From: JBNKFQ01 sp050289385
GTDB taxonomy: Bacteria > Pseudomonadota > Gammaproteobacteria > Pseudomonadales > Porticoccaceae
Assembly: GCA_050289385.1 (NCBI GenBank)
Contig: JBNKFQ010000285.1
Span: forward strand, 1-15,559
Length of the DNA stretch: 15,559 nt
Direction of reading: 5' to 3'
Every line of letters starts with the position of its first letter. The first letter of the stretch is position 1. Positions 8,233 through 14,368 of the stretch are shown in pieces. The position numbers were made by a program, and so were the translations under genes. Below the pieces are notes generated by a model. That model made no database searches. It saw only the letters and a list, made by a program, of their open reading frames with translations, and was not told the DNA's origin.

Positions 8233-8260
8233 ATATGGGGGTTGTACTCCAGAAAACAAG
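8233..8260 (-). promoter_or_regulatory. Heat-shock (sigma-32 type) promoter of lon
   Basis: On the minus strand CTTGTTT (8260-8254) is followed after 13 bases by CCCCATAT (8240-8233). The -10 part matches the RpoH consensus CCCCATnT completely, and the -35 part matches CTTGaaa in its first four bases. E. coli lon, from memory, has the same CCCCATATA element. Transcription would begin about 35-40 bases before the ATG at 8189. Confidence 0.75.
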
Positions 8261-8369
8261 CATAGAACAACAGTTCATGCACATCCTGTCAGGGCTGCTG
8301 AAAGATTTTGTGAGATTTGCCGTTCGCAGCCAGGTCCGGCAATCCCGGTAAAAGGGCTGGTAGTGGAAT

Positions 8370-8400
8370 CTGCAGGGGCCAGGTGGACTGGCCCCTGCAG
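8370..8400 (-). other. Strong GC-rich hairpin between clpX and lon
   Basis: A 13-bp perfect inverted repeat (CTGCAGGGGCCAG paired with CTGGCCCCTGCAG, 5-base loop) begins 8 bases after the clpX stop. On the transcribed (minus) strand it is followed by ATTCCACTACC, with no T-tract, so it is not a standard intrinsic terminator. It may protect the 3' end of clpX mRNA or slow polymerase before lon. The repeat is certain; its role is inferred. Confidence 0.6.
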
Positions 8401-8408
8401 TGAGTGAA

Positions 8409-9701
8409 TCATTCTTCGCTTGCCGCTTTTGGCTGATCGGTATTTTCGTATACCAGCAAAGGCTCTGATTCGCCCTCAATTACAGCGGAATCAATAACAA
8501 CCTTGTGTACATTCGTCTTTGACGGCAGGCTGTACATGGTGTCAAGCAAGGTACTCTCCATGATGGACCTCAGGCCCCGAGCCCCGGTTTTACGCTTGAG
8601 CGCCTTGTCCGCTATGGCTTCAAGTGCGTCGGGGCGAACATCAAGCTCGGCGCCTTCCATTTCAAACAGCGCTGAATACTGTTTCAGCAGAGAATTTTTG
8701 GGCTCAACCAGAATGCTGATCAGTGCATCCCTGTCCAGCTCTTCAAGCGTTGCGGTAACCGGGAGTCGCCCAACAAATTCTGGAATCAGACCATAACGCA
8801 CCAGATCGTCCGGTTCGAGATCCTTGAGAATGGCGCCAACGTTCTTGCTGTCGTCGGTGCTCTTCATTTCAGCCGTAAAACCGATCCCGCTTTTTTCGGA
8901 GCGATCCCGAATGACCTTCTCCAGACCGGCAAAGGCACCACCACAGATAAACAGAATATTGGCCGTATCAACCTGCAAAAATTCCTGCTGCGGATGTTTG
9001 CGCCCGCCTTGGGGCGGTACGGATGCCACAGTACCCTCGATCAGTTTGAGCAGAGCTTGCTGCACCCCCTCTCCGGATACATCACGTGTGATAGACGGAT
9101 TATCTGACTTGCGCGAGATTTTGTCGATTTCATCAATGTAGACAATGCCCCGCTGGGCCTTTTCCACATCGTAGTCACACTTTTGCAAAAGCTTTTGAAT
9201 GATGTTTTCCACATCCTCACCGACATAGCCGGCTTCAGTCAGGGTCGTGGCATCAGCAATGGTAAACGGCACGTCGAGAAGACGGGCCAGCGTCTCGGCC
9301 AGCAGCGTCTTGCCGCTGCCGGTGGGACCCACCAGCAAGATATTGCTCTTGCCGAGCTCAACATCTCCACCCAGGCCGCGTCCACCACTTTGCAAGCGTT
9401 TGTAGTGGTTGTAGACCGCCACCGCGAGAATTTTTTTAGCGCGCTTTTGACCGATGACATACTGGTCAAGCGTGCTGTTCAGCTCCTCGGGGGTAGGCAG
9501 TTTGTTGCGCGCGACATCGCTGTCCAGATCCTGGACTTCCTCAGAGATGATATCGTTGCAGAGATCCACACACTCGTCGCAAATAAATACCGAGGGGCCA
9601 GCAATAAGCTTGCGCACTTCGTGCTGGCTTTTGCCGCAAAACGAGCAGTACAGCAATTTACCGCCATCACCGTCGTTGCCACCTTTTATCTTGTCGGTCA
9701 T
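8409..9701 (-). CDS. clpX: ATP-dependent Clp protease ATP-binding subunit ClpX
   Basis: This 430-residue AAA+ unfoldase recognises tagged substrates (including ssrA-tagged chains) and threads them into ClpP. The N-terminal zinc-binding domain has C19-x2-C22 and C41-x2-C44. The AAA+ module has Walker A GPTGSGKT (125-132), pore-1 loop GYVGED (158-163), Walker B VYIDEID (187-193), the R-K-H pore loop (234-236) and the I-G-F loop (273-275) that docks into ClpP. 'GARGLRS' near the C-terminus is the sensor-2 region. The ATG at 9701 has GAGGA about 8 bases upstream. The gene lies 116 bases after clpP, so the two may share a transcript, though the spacer holds a dyad of unknown role. A GC-rich hairpin follows the stop. 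All key residues are present. Confidence 0.98.
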   Translation of the reverse strand: MTDKIKGGNDGDGGKLLYCSFCGKSQHEVRKLIAGPSVFICDECVDLCNDIISEEVQDLDSDVARNKLPTPEELNSTLDQYVIGQKRAKKILAVAVYNHYKRLQSGGRGLGGDVELGKSNILLVGPTGSGKTLLAETLARLLDVPFTIADATTLTEAGYVGEDVENIIQKLLQKCDYDVEKAQRGIVYIDEIDKISRKSDNPSITRDVSGEGVQQALLKLIEGTVASVPPQGGRKHPQQEFLQVDTANILFICGGAFAGLEKVIRDRSEKSGIGFTAEMKSTDDSKNVGAILKDLEPDDLVRYGLIPEFVGRLPVTATLEELDRDALISILVEPKNSLLKQYSALFEMEGAELDVRPDALEAIADKALKRKTGARGLRSIMESTLLDTMYSLPSKTNVHKVVIDSAVIEGESEPLLVYENTDQPKAASEE

Positions 9702-9760
9702 GAGAGTTTTCCTCTACTCCGATTACGTTGACATTTGCCCAACGTCTGCCTATAAACGCC

Positions 9761-9777
9761 AAGGTTATCATAACCTT
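9761..9777. promoter_or_regulatory. Perfect 8+1+8 dyad in the clpP-clpX spacer, possible operator
   Basis: AAGGTTAT-C-ATAACCTT is a perfect dyad with a single central base, between the clpP stop and the clpX start. No T-tract follows in either direction, so a terminator is unlikely. Its size suits a dimeric DNA-binding protein. I do not recognise a known regulator's site; the operator role is inferred. Confidence 0.4.
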
Positions 9778-9817
9778 ACAATCGAATGCTCAAGCGTCTG
9801 GTTTGAGACTAATGGTT

Positions 9818-10444
9818 CTATCCCCGTTTGTCCAGGACGTCATCAACCAGACCGTATGCCTTTGACTCCTCGGCCCCCATAAAAGTGTCCCGCTCAGTAT
9901 CCTGAATAATTTTTTCAAGTTCCTGACCGGTGTGGTGGGCCAGCGCCTCATTGAGCCGCTGTTTGAGTTTGAGGATTTCCTGCGACTGAATATGAATATC
10001 AGTTGCTTGCCCCTGGGCACCTCCACTTGGCTGGTGGATCATGGTGCGTGAGTTGGGAAGGCAATAACGCTTGCCAGCCGTACCTGCAGCCAATAAAAAT
10101 GCGCCCATGCTGGCTGCCTGGCCGATACACATGGTGCTTACATCCGGCTTGATAAATTGCATGGTGTCATAGACGGATAACCCTGCAGTTACTGAACCAC
10201 CGGGTGAATTTATGTAAAGATGAATGTCCTTGTCAGGGTTCTCCGACTCCAGAAACAGCATCTGGGCCACAATCAGGTTGGCCATATAGTCTTCTACCGG
10301 ACCCACCAGGAAAATCACCCTGTCCTTTAACAGCCGGGAATATATATCGTAGGAACGCTCACCCCGGGAGGTTTGTTCTACAACAATCGGTACTAGCCCG
10401 GTGTTTTTAACATCCAGACTGTTTTTTGATGTGGTGCTTGTCAT
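9818..10444 (-). CDS. clpP: ATP-dependent Clp protease proteolytic subunit ClpP
   Basis: This 208-residue serine peptidase forms the double heptameric chamber that degrades substrates fed by ClpX (and ClpA where present). The catalytic triad is visible as S112 in 'GQAASMGAFLLAAG', H137 in 'RTMIHQPSGG' and D186 in 'DTERDTFM'. The oxyanion-hole region 'INSPGGSV' (78-85) is present. By analogy with E. coli ClpP, a short propeptide of about 15 residues should be removed, leaving a mature N-terminus near 'LVPIVVEQT'. The ATG at 10444 has AGGGA 8 bases upstream. It is downstream of tig across a 145-base spacer holding hairpins and a candidate promoter, and upstream of clpX. Sequence and context leave no real alternative. 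Confidence 0.98.
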   Translation of the reverse strand: MTSTTSKNSLDVKNTGLVPIVVEQTSRGERSYDIYSRLLKDRVIFLVGPVEDYMANLIVAQMLFLESENPDKDIHLYINSPGGSVTAGLSVYDTMQFIKPDVSTMCIGQAASMGAFLLAAGTAGKRYCLPNSRTMIHQPSGGAQGQATDIHIQSQEILKLKQRLNEALAHHTGQELEKIIQDTERDTFMGAEESKAYGLVDDVLDKRG

Positions 10445-10479
10445 TTGTTTATTCCCTGACTCACTTGAAATATTTGGTC

Positions 10480-10508
10480 ATTCTAGCTTGAATGATATCC
10501 AAAGTGAA
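10480..10508 (-). promoter_or_regulatory. Candidate sigma-70-type promoter of clpP
   Basis: On the minus strand TTCACT (10508-10503, 4 of 6 consensus positions) and TAGAAT (10485-10480, 5 of 6) are separated by exactly 17 bases. The initiation point would be about 30 bases before the clpP ATG. I found no sigma-32-like CCCCAT element here, unlike lon. Moderate support only. Confidence 0.45.
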
Positions 10509-10515
10509 TGTGAAA

Positions 10516-10532
10516 GCGGCTTGAACAGCCGC
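10516..10532 (-). terminator. Weak hairpin terminator or attenuator after tig
   Basis: GCGGCT paired with AGCCGC with a 5-base loop is followed on the minus strand by TTTCACATTC. The short stem and three-base T-run suggest partial termination at best, allowing some tig transcripts to continue into clpP. A second small hairpin (CAGAC/GTCTG, 10556-10571) lies between it and the tig stop. Confidence 0.35.
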
Positions 10533-10589
10533 CGTTTACATCACAATGCGGACCTCAGACTTGCAGGTCTGACGCGTTACTGAAGGCGA

Positions 10590-11921
10590 TTACTCGCCTG
10601 AATCTTCCTGTGCCGGCTGTGCATCGGGCTTCAGAGCTTCTTCATACGAAACGTTCTCTTCCGAGACGCTGGCACAATCGAGTATATGCTCAACCACCTG
10701 TTCTTCGAGTACCGCCGACTGCACGCTGTCCAGCAACTGGTTTTGACTGTAGTAATACTCCACGACCTGTTCCGGTTGTTCATAGGTCGATGCAATTTCT
10801 TCCACTTTTTCTCGTACTCTCCCGCCGTCGGCCTTGATATCGTTGGCCTTCACGATCTCGGCAACAATCAGCCCCAGCTTGACCCGGCGTTCAGCTTGCG
10901 CTGTAAACATTTCGTCCGGCAGCATGGACGGGTCGAAAGACTGCCCCTGCCCGCCATACTGCTGCAGCATTTGCTGCTTCAGGGTATTCACTTCCCCGGC
11001 AATCAGCGCTTTGGGCACCTCCAGGTCATGCAACTTGAACAGTTGATCCATAACCCGCTGTTTGACCTTATTGCTGACCGCAGTTCTCAGTTCGCGTTCC
11101 ATATTGGCAAGAACTTCTTCACGAAACTTGTCGAGGTCGCCCTCTTTCACGCCATAACTGCTGAAAAAACTCTCGTCCAGCTCGGCCAGCTTGCGTTCAG
11201 ACACCTTGTTTACCTTGATGGCGAACTCTACTTCGGCACCCTGCAACTGTTCTGCCTGGTAATCTTCCGGAAAGGTTAACGGAACCTTTTTTTCATCCCC
11301 CGCCGCCATGCCAATAATGGCATCTTCAAATCCGGGAATCATGGAGCCGGAGCCCAGTGTTAAATCAAACCCTTCCGAGCTTCCACCCTCGAAAGCTTCC
11401 CCGTCTCGAGTGCCCGCAAAATCGATATTTACCTGGTCGCCATCGGCTGCAGCCCTGTCAACGGTTTGCCAGGTCGACTGTTGTTCGCGCAAGACGTCGA
11501 TCATCTTGTCAACATCCTTGTCTGTGATTTCCGCTACTGGCCGCGCAACGTCCACTTTCGCCAGGTCGCCGACGTTTACTTCCGGGTACACCTCAAAAGT
11601 AGCAACATATTCGAGGTTTTCTCCCTCTTCACCTTTCAGGGGCTCAAACGACGGTTGGCCTGCCGGGCGCAGATTTTCCTGCGAGACAGCCTCGTAAAAG
11701 GTTTTGCTCACAACTTCGCCCATAACTTCCTGGCGAACGCCGTTGCCATATCTTTGCTTAAGAATCTTGAATGGCACCTTGCCTTTGCGAAAGCCGTCAA
11801 GACGTATGGTTTTAGCCGCTTGTTGCAAACGGTTATTGACTTCGCCTTCAATGCGATCAGCGGGCACCTCTACTTTCAGGCGACGCTCCAAACCGGAAGT
11901 TGTCTCTATCGAAACCTGCAT
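10590..11921 (-). CDS. tig: Trigger factor, ribosome-associated chaperone and prolyl isomerase
   Basis: This 443-residue protein binds the ribosome near the exit tunnel and shields nascent chains. The N-terminal ribosome-binding domain has the signature G-F-R-K-G-K-V-P (43-50). The FKBP-type PPIase domain covers about 155-245 ('GDQVNIDFAGTRDG', 161-174, and 'LGSGSMIPGFEDAIIGM', 189-205). The helical chaperone arms fill the remainder to an acidic C-terminal tail. The ATG at 11921 is chosen over an in-frame GTG five codons upstream (11936) because an AGGAG Shine-Dalgarno is correctly spaced for it and would lie inside the longer version, and because 'MQVSIETTSGLERRL' is the usual family start. 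Length is slightly above the E. coli protein (432). It is preceded by tRNA-Leu with no terminator between, and followed by clpP. Confidence 0.97.
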   Translation of the reverse strand: MQVSIETTSGLERRLKVEVPADRIEGEVNNRLQQAAKTIRLDGFRKGKVPFKILKQRYGNGVRQEVMGEVVSKTFYEAVSQENLRPAGQPSFEPLKGEEGENLEYVATFEVYPEVNVGDLAKVDVARPVAEITDKDVDKMIDVLREQQSTWQTVDRAAADGDQVNIDFAGTRDGEAFEGGSSEGFDLTLGSGSMIPGFEDAIIGMAAGDEKKVPLTFPEDYQAEQLQGAEVEFAIKVNKVSERKLAELDESFFSSYGVKEGDLDKFREEVLANMERELRTAVSNKVKQRVMDQLFKLHDLEVPKALIAGEVNTLKQQMLQQYGGQGQSFDPSMLPDEMFTAQAERRVKLGLIVAEIVKANDIKADGGRVREKVEEIASTYEQPEQVVEYYYSQNQLLDSVQSAVLEEQVVEHILDCASVSEENVSYEEALKPDAQPAQEDSGE

Positions 11922-11969
11922 GCTGCTCCTCGTCACTCGTGAGAGCTGGGTAGTTAATAATCAATTAAA

Positions 11970-12054
<85 letters not shown>

Positions 12055-12080
12055 TTACGATCTTCGGGGTTTAGCCCACG

Positions 12081-12105
12081 AAAAAAAGGGGGCAGATTTT
12101 GCCAC
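12081..12105 (-). terminator. Possible weak terminator downstream of the isomerase-like gene
   Basis: On the minus strand a short GGCA/TGCC stem with a 5-base loop is followed by CCC and then seven T residues. The stem is only four pairs, so efficiency is doubtful. It lies in the 178-base stretch between the isomerase-like gene and tRNA-Leu and is the only terminator-like element I see there. I could not identify a convincing tRNA promoter in this stretch. Confidence 0.33.
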
Positions 12106-12232
12106 AGCAACACCCCGGGAGCAATGGGCCACTGGCCACTTCCCGCGATTACCTGCAGACTGGATCAATTTTATTACCAAGGTTCCCTGCAACGCGTAGA
12201 CGATACGCATCTGTATATATTTCGGTGCGGTG

Positions 12233-13612
12233 CTATCGTGCGAGCCGAGGCTCTGCTATCAGGACGATTGCCGGGGCTGTGCCGGTTGCCATGAATTCGA
12301 CGGGCTCTCTTTCGGCGCTCAAAAAGCACGACTGCTCGGCTTCCAGCTCTGTATTGGCCAACGTTACTTCACCATTGACAGACATGACAAGGTTGTACAA
12401 ACCGGTTGGCCCGAGACTCCAGGTACTGCCAGGCTCCAGGGTCAGGCGACGGACCCCGAAATCATCAAAATCCACGATTTGCTCCAGTAAGTATCCCTCG
12501 CCCCTTGCAATCAACTCCAAATGCACCCGCGCAGGAGCGTCCAGCGACATCACTTGCGCTGCATCGACGGTGTCCCAGTGTTTCTGTGTCAACACCTTCT
12601 GGGCAAAAGACAGAATCTTGCGTTCGTACACAGGTGTCTGGAACTCTACGGCCCGCACCCCGTGCTGCAAGGCATGAGGCGTCAAAAGTGGCACCTGTAT
12701 CACATCTCCGGTGGCAAGCGGTTTTATCGCGGTAAAGCCGTTCATCTGCATTCTCAGTTCCTGCTCTTTCTCCACCAAAGCTTTCGGCAGCTTTTGCTGC
12801 CAGCCTTGCATGGTGTCGACGGGCACTGGAACGTCAAGCTCGACGCCTGACAACTCGCGCATTCTGTCGAACAGGCAATCGATCTGATCCCGAACCTTCC
12901 AGTAGCGGTCTACCGTTGCCACATAGGCATTGCGGAAGTCATGGTCGCAGTCGTATTGGCTGCGTTTGTGCTGGTCAAAACCGAAACGAATCGCGCCTGT
13001 GCCTCTCGGCCAGGCCGTTTTGTCAATGTGAGTAACAACGTACACTTCCTGTTTGCGTTCGTGAAGCTCGAAATAGAGGTCTCCGTAAACCTCCTGCGGC
13101 AATGGGTCGAGGATTTTGAGCAGATTGATCTGTTTGTCCTGATTGGCTGCGAGCCGTTTGGGAGCAATTGCCATCACCCAGTCAAGCTGCGTGCGAAATT
13201 TGCCGTCGCTAACCGATGACACGCCCCGCTCTTCCACGCCGGTATACCATATCTCCTGACCCCATGGCTTGGGGACTGACACCGGCTCAAGCCGTATCGC
13301 GCCCCCCAGTGGTATCAGCGGCGTTTCCAGGGCCTCTGCTATACCTTCCAGGTCAGGGTATTCCGCAAATTGCCTGATGGCGGCAAGCGGTTTCGAGCTC
13401 ACCGCCATTGCGACCTGAATTTCTTTTTTTTCAGCACTGTTTCTGAGTTGGTACATCGCTACCAGGTCAAGCAGCGGTTGGTCCGGCAGGTAGTATTGTT
13501 GGTAACTGAAGGGCACTGCAAAGCAATCTGTACCTGACTGCCCGCTGCGCAAAACAGCAAGGCGCTGGTCGAGTACAGCTTCCGGGGTGCAATTGTGGTC
13601 CAGAATGTCCAA
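12233..13612 (-). CDS. Divergent class I mannose-6-phosphate isomerase-like cupin protein, function unknown
   Basis: This 459-residue soluble protein starts at TTG, with GGAGAG 5 bases upstream and no other start codon between it and an in-frame TGA. From about residue 105 it resembles class I (ManA-type) mannose-6-phosphate isomerases: 'GAIRLEPVSVPKPWGQEIW' (104-122, with the K-P-W-G motif), 'LLKILDP' (164-170), 'GDLYFELHERKQEVYVV' (177-193) and 'GDVIQVPLLTPHALQHG' (302-318), then a second cupin-like half to the end. The expected zinc ligands Q-x-H, E and H appear as E182-x-H184, E189 and H313. Thus Gln is replaced by Glu, and the loop joining the first two ligand motifs is nearly deleted. 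The first ~100 residues have no counterpart I recognise. There is no signal peptide or membrane segment. No sugar-metabolism genes are nearby. It may act on another sugar phosphate or bind a metal or ligand without catalysis. Confidence 0.6.
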   Translation of the reverse strand: MDILDHNCTPEAVLDQRLAVLRSGQSGTDCFAVPFSYQQYYLPDQPLLDLVAMYQLRNSAEKKEIQVAMAVSSKPLAAIRQFAEYPDLEGIAEALETPLIPLGGAIRLEPVSVPKPWGQEIWYTGVEERGVSSVSDGKFRTQLDWVMAIAPKRLAANQDKQINLLKILDPLPQEVYGDLYFELHERKQEVYVVTHIDKTAWPRGTGAIRFGFDQHKRSQYDCDHDFRNAYVATVDRYWKVRDQIDCLFDRMRELSGVELDVPVPVDTMQGWQQKLPKALVEKEQELRMQMNGFTAIKPLATGDVIQVPLLTPHALQHGVRAVEFQTPVYERKILSFAQKVLTQKHWDTVDAAQVMSLDAPARVHLELIARGEGYLLEQIVDFDDFGVRRLTLEPGSTWSLGPTGLYNLVMSVNGEVTLANTELEAEQSCFLSAEREPVEFMATGTAPAIVLIAEPRLAR

Positions 13613-13755
13613 GCGGTCTCTCCAGTCAGAGAAGCCCGCAAGTCTACCACCGACTCATACTGTTACAACGGCCCGGTTCAGTGCAGGTCAGCTCGGGTCC
13701 GCTGCAGGCCGCAGATTCCGACGAGTTGGGGTGCTGCCGCCACTGCCAGGGCAGA

Positions 13756-13785
13756 TTCAGGTGTTATCCGGATTAACCACCTGAA
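13756..13785. promoter_or_regulatory. 30-base interrupted palindrome, candidate operator in the divergent spacer
   Basis: TTCAGGTG (13756-13763) and CACCTGAA (13778-13785) are perfect inverted 8-mers 14 bases apart. Between them is a smaller palindrome ATCCGGAT (13766-13773), offset by one base from the outer centre. No T-tract follows on either strand, which argues against a terminator. Its place between two divergent genes suggests a shared operator, but no regulator gene is in the window. Confidence 0.4.
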
Positions 13786-13861
13786 AGTCCTGCAAGTACA
13801 ACCCGCTCCAGCCAATATGAATCTCGATGTCGTGGCGAAACTTTTAAAGGTGTATATATTG

Positions 13862-13872
13862 CCTATACTAAA
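13862..13872 (+). promoter_or_regulatory. Candidate sigma-S type -10 element for the acidic lipoprotein
   Basis: TTG followed by CCTATACTAAA closely matches the extended -10 preferred by RpoS (CTATACTTAA type). No TTGACA-like -35 is seen 16-18 bases upstream, which also fits a sigma-S promoter. The leader to the ATG at 13938 would be about 60 bases. The match is visual, with no expression evidence. Confidence 0.45.
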
Positions 13873-13937
13873 TGCTGCCCACGGCTCGATAGCCTGTGAG
13901 GTGATTACTCATCAGGGGAATAACAGGAGAATAACTA

Positions 13938-14312
13938 ATGAAAATATTACAACACCTCTTTTTGGCAATGATTGTGGCGGCTCTGGTTGCCTGTGGTAAC
14001 GATTCCGGTTCAAAAGGAAACGGGGAGGACAGCACCTATTCTGAACCCGCTGAATCACTGGAAGAGGCGGTAGAAGACACGGTCAGTGATATCGAGGAAA
14101 GCACCGATGAAGCGGTGGATATGGCCAAGGAGAAGATCGACGAAATGGAAGACACCATAGAGAGTACGATCGACGATGCAGAAGATCAGGTTGACGACAT
14201 GCAAGAGGACGCGGAGGAAAATATGGAGGATATGGGTGAGGAGATGGACGATATGAAAGATGAACTCAAGAAGGATATTGAAGAATTGAAAAAAACGTCA
14301 ACCTCGGTATAA
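13938..14312 (+). CDS. Small, highly acidic, helical lipoprotein of unknown function
   Basis: This 124-residue protein has a lipoprotein signal peptide with lipobox L-V-A-C (Cys19), so it should be lipidated and face the periplasm. AGGAG stands 8 bases before the ATG. After a short Gly/Ser/Asn linker (20-37), residues about 40-119 form one continuous predicted amphipathic helix with hydrophobic residues recurring every three to four positions. About 40 percent of the mature chain is Asp or Glu. Near the end the charge changes to several lysines ('KDELKKDIEELKK', 107-119). It resembles the low-complexity helices of apolipoprotein-like or YtxH-like proteins but I cannot assign a family. Possible roles are an envelope spacer, a cation-binding stress protein or a coiled-coil partner; none is shown. 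It is divergent from the isomerase-like gene and convergent with fadA. Confidence 0.8.
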   Translation: MKILQHLFLAMIVAALVACGNDSGSKGNGEDSTYSEPAESLEEAVEDTVSDIEESTDEAVDMAKEKIDEMEDTIESTIDDAEDQVDDMQEDAEENMEDMGEEMDDMKDELKKDIEELKKTSTSV

Positions 14313-14333
14313 GCCCTCAACCGCGGCCCAAAC

Positions 14334-14357
14334 CACGGCGGCCACTGTGCCGCCGTG
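14334..14357. terminator. GC-rich hairpin between the convergent lipoprotein gene and fadA
   Basis: A 9-bp perfect stem (CACGGCGGC/GCCGCCGTG) with a 6-base loop lies 21 bases after the lipoprotein stop and 11 bases beyond the fadA stop. Neither side has a T-tract, so it would be at most a weak bidirectional terminator or an mRNA 3'-end stabiliser. Confidence 0.45.
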
Positions 14358-14368
14358 ACTTCACCATA

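Larger units (their letters stand above)
13613..13937. other. 325-base divergent spacer with candidate regulatory sites
   Basis: This stretch separates the divergent isomerase-like gene and the acidic lipoprotein gene. It holds an interrupted palindrome (13756-13785), a small CTGCC/GGCAG dyad (13743-13754), a sigma-S-like -10 element (13862-13872) and the lipoprotein's Shine-Dalgarno AGGAG (13925-13929). No convincing promoter for the minus-strand gene was found, and I see no RNA gene or protein-coding signal of its own. Confidence 0.6.

Noticed and set aside
8189..8479. 96-codon minus-strand frame across the clpX end and the clpX-lon spacer
   Set aside because: It overlaps the clpX 3' end in another frame, contains the hairpin and the lon promoter, and has no coding character.
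9183..9731. 182-codon plus-strand open frame antisense to clpX
   Set aside because: It is antisense to an intact, fully conserved clpX and shows no domain; treated as a shadow frame.
10686..11279. 197-codon plus-strand open frame inside tig
   Set aside because: It lies wholly antisense to a clearly real gene, and its product is rich in His/Leu/Phe as expected from the complement of Glu/Lys-rich coding sequence.
13595..13999. 134-codon plus-strand open frame spanning the divergent spacer
   Set aside because: It overlaps the starts of both neighbouring genes, runs through the promoter and Shine-Dalgarno of the lipoprotein gene in another frame, and its protein has no recognisable domain or organised composition.
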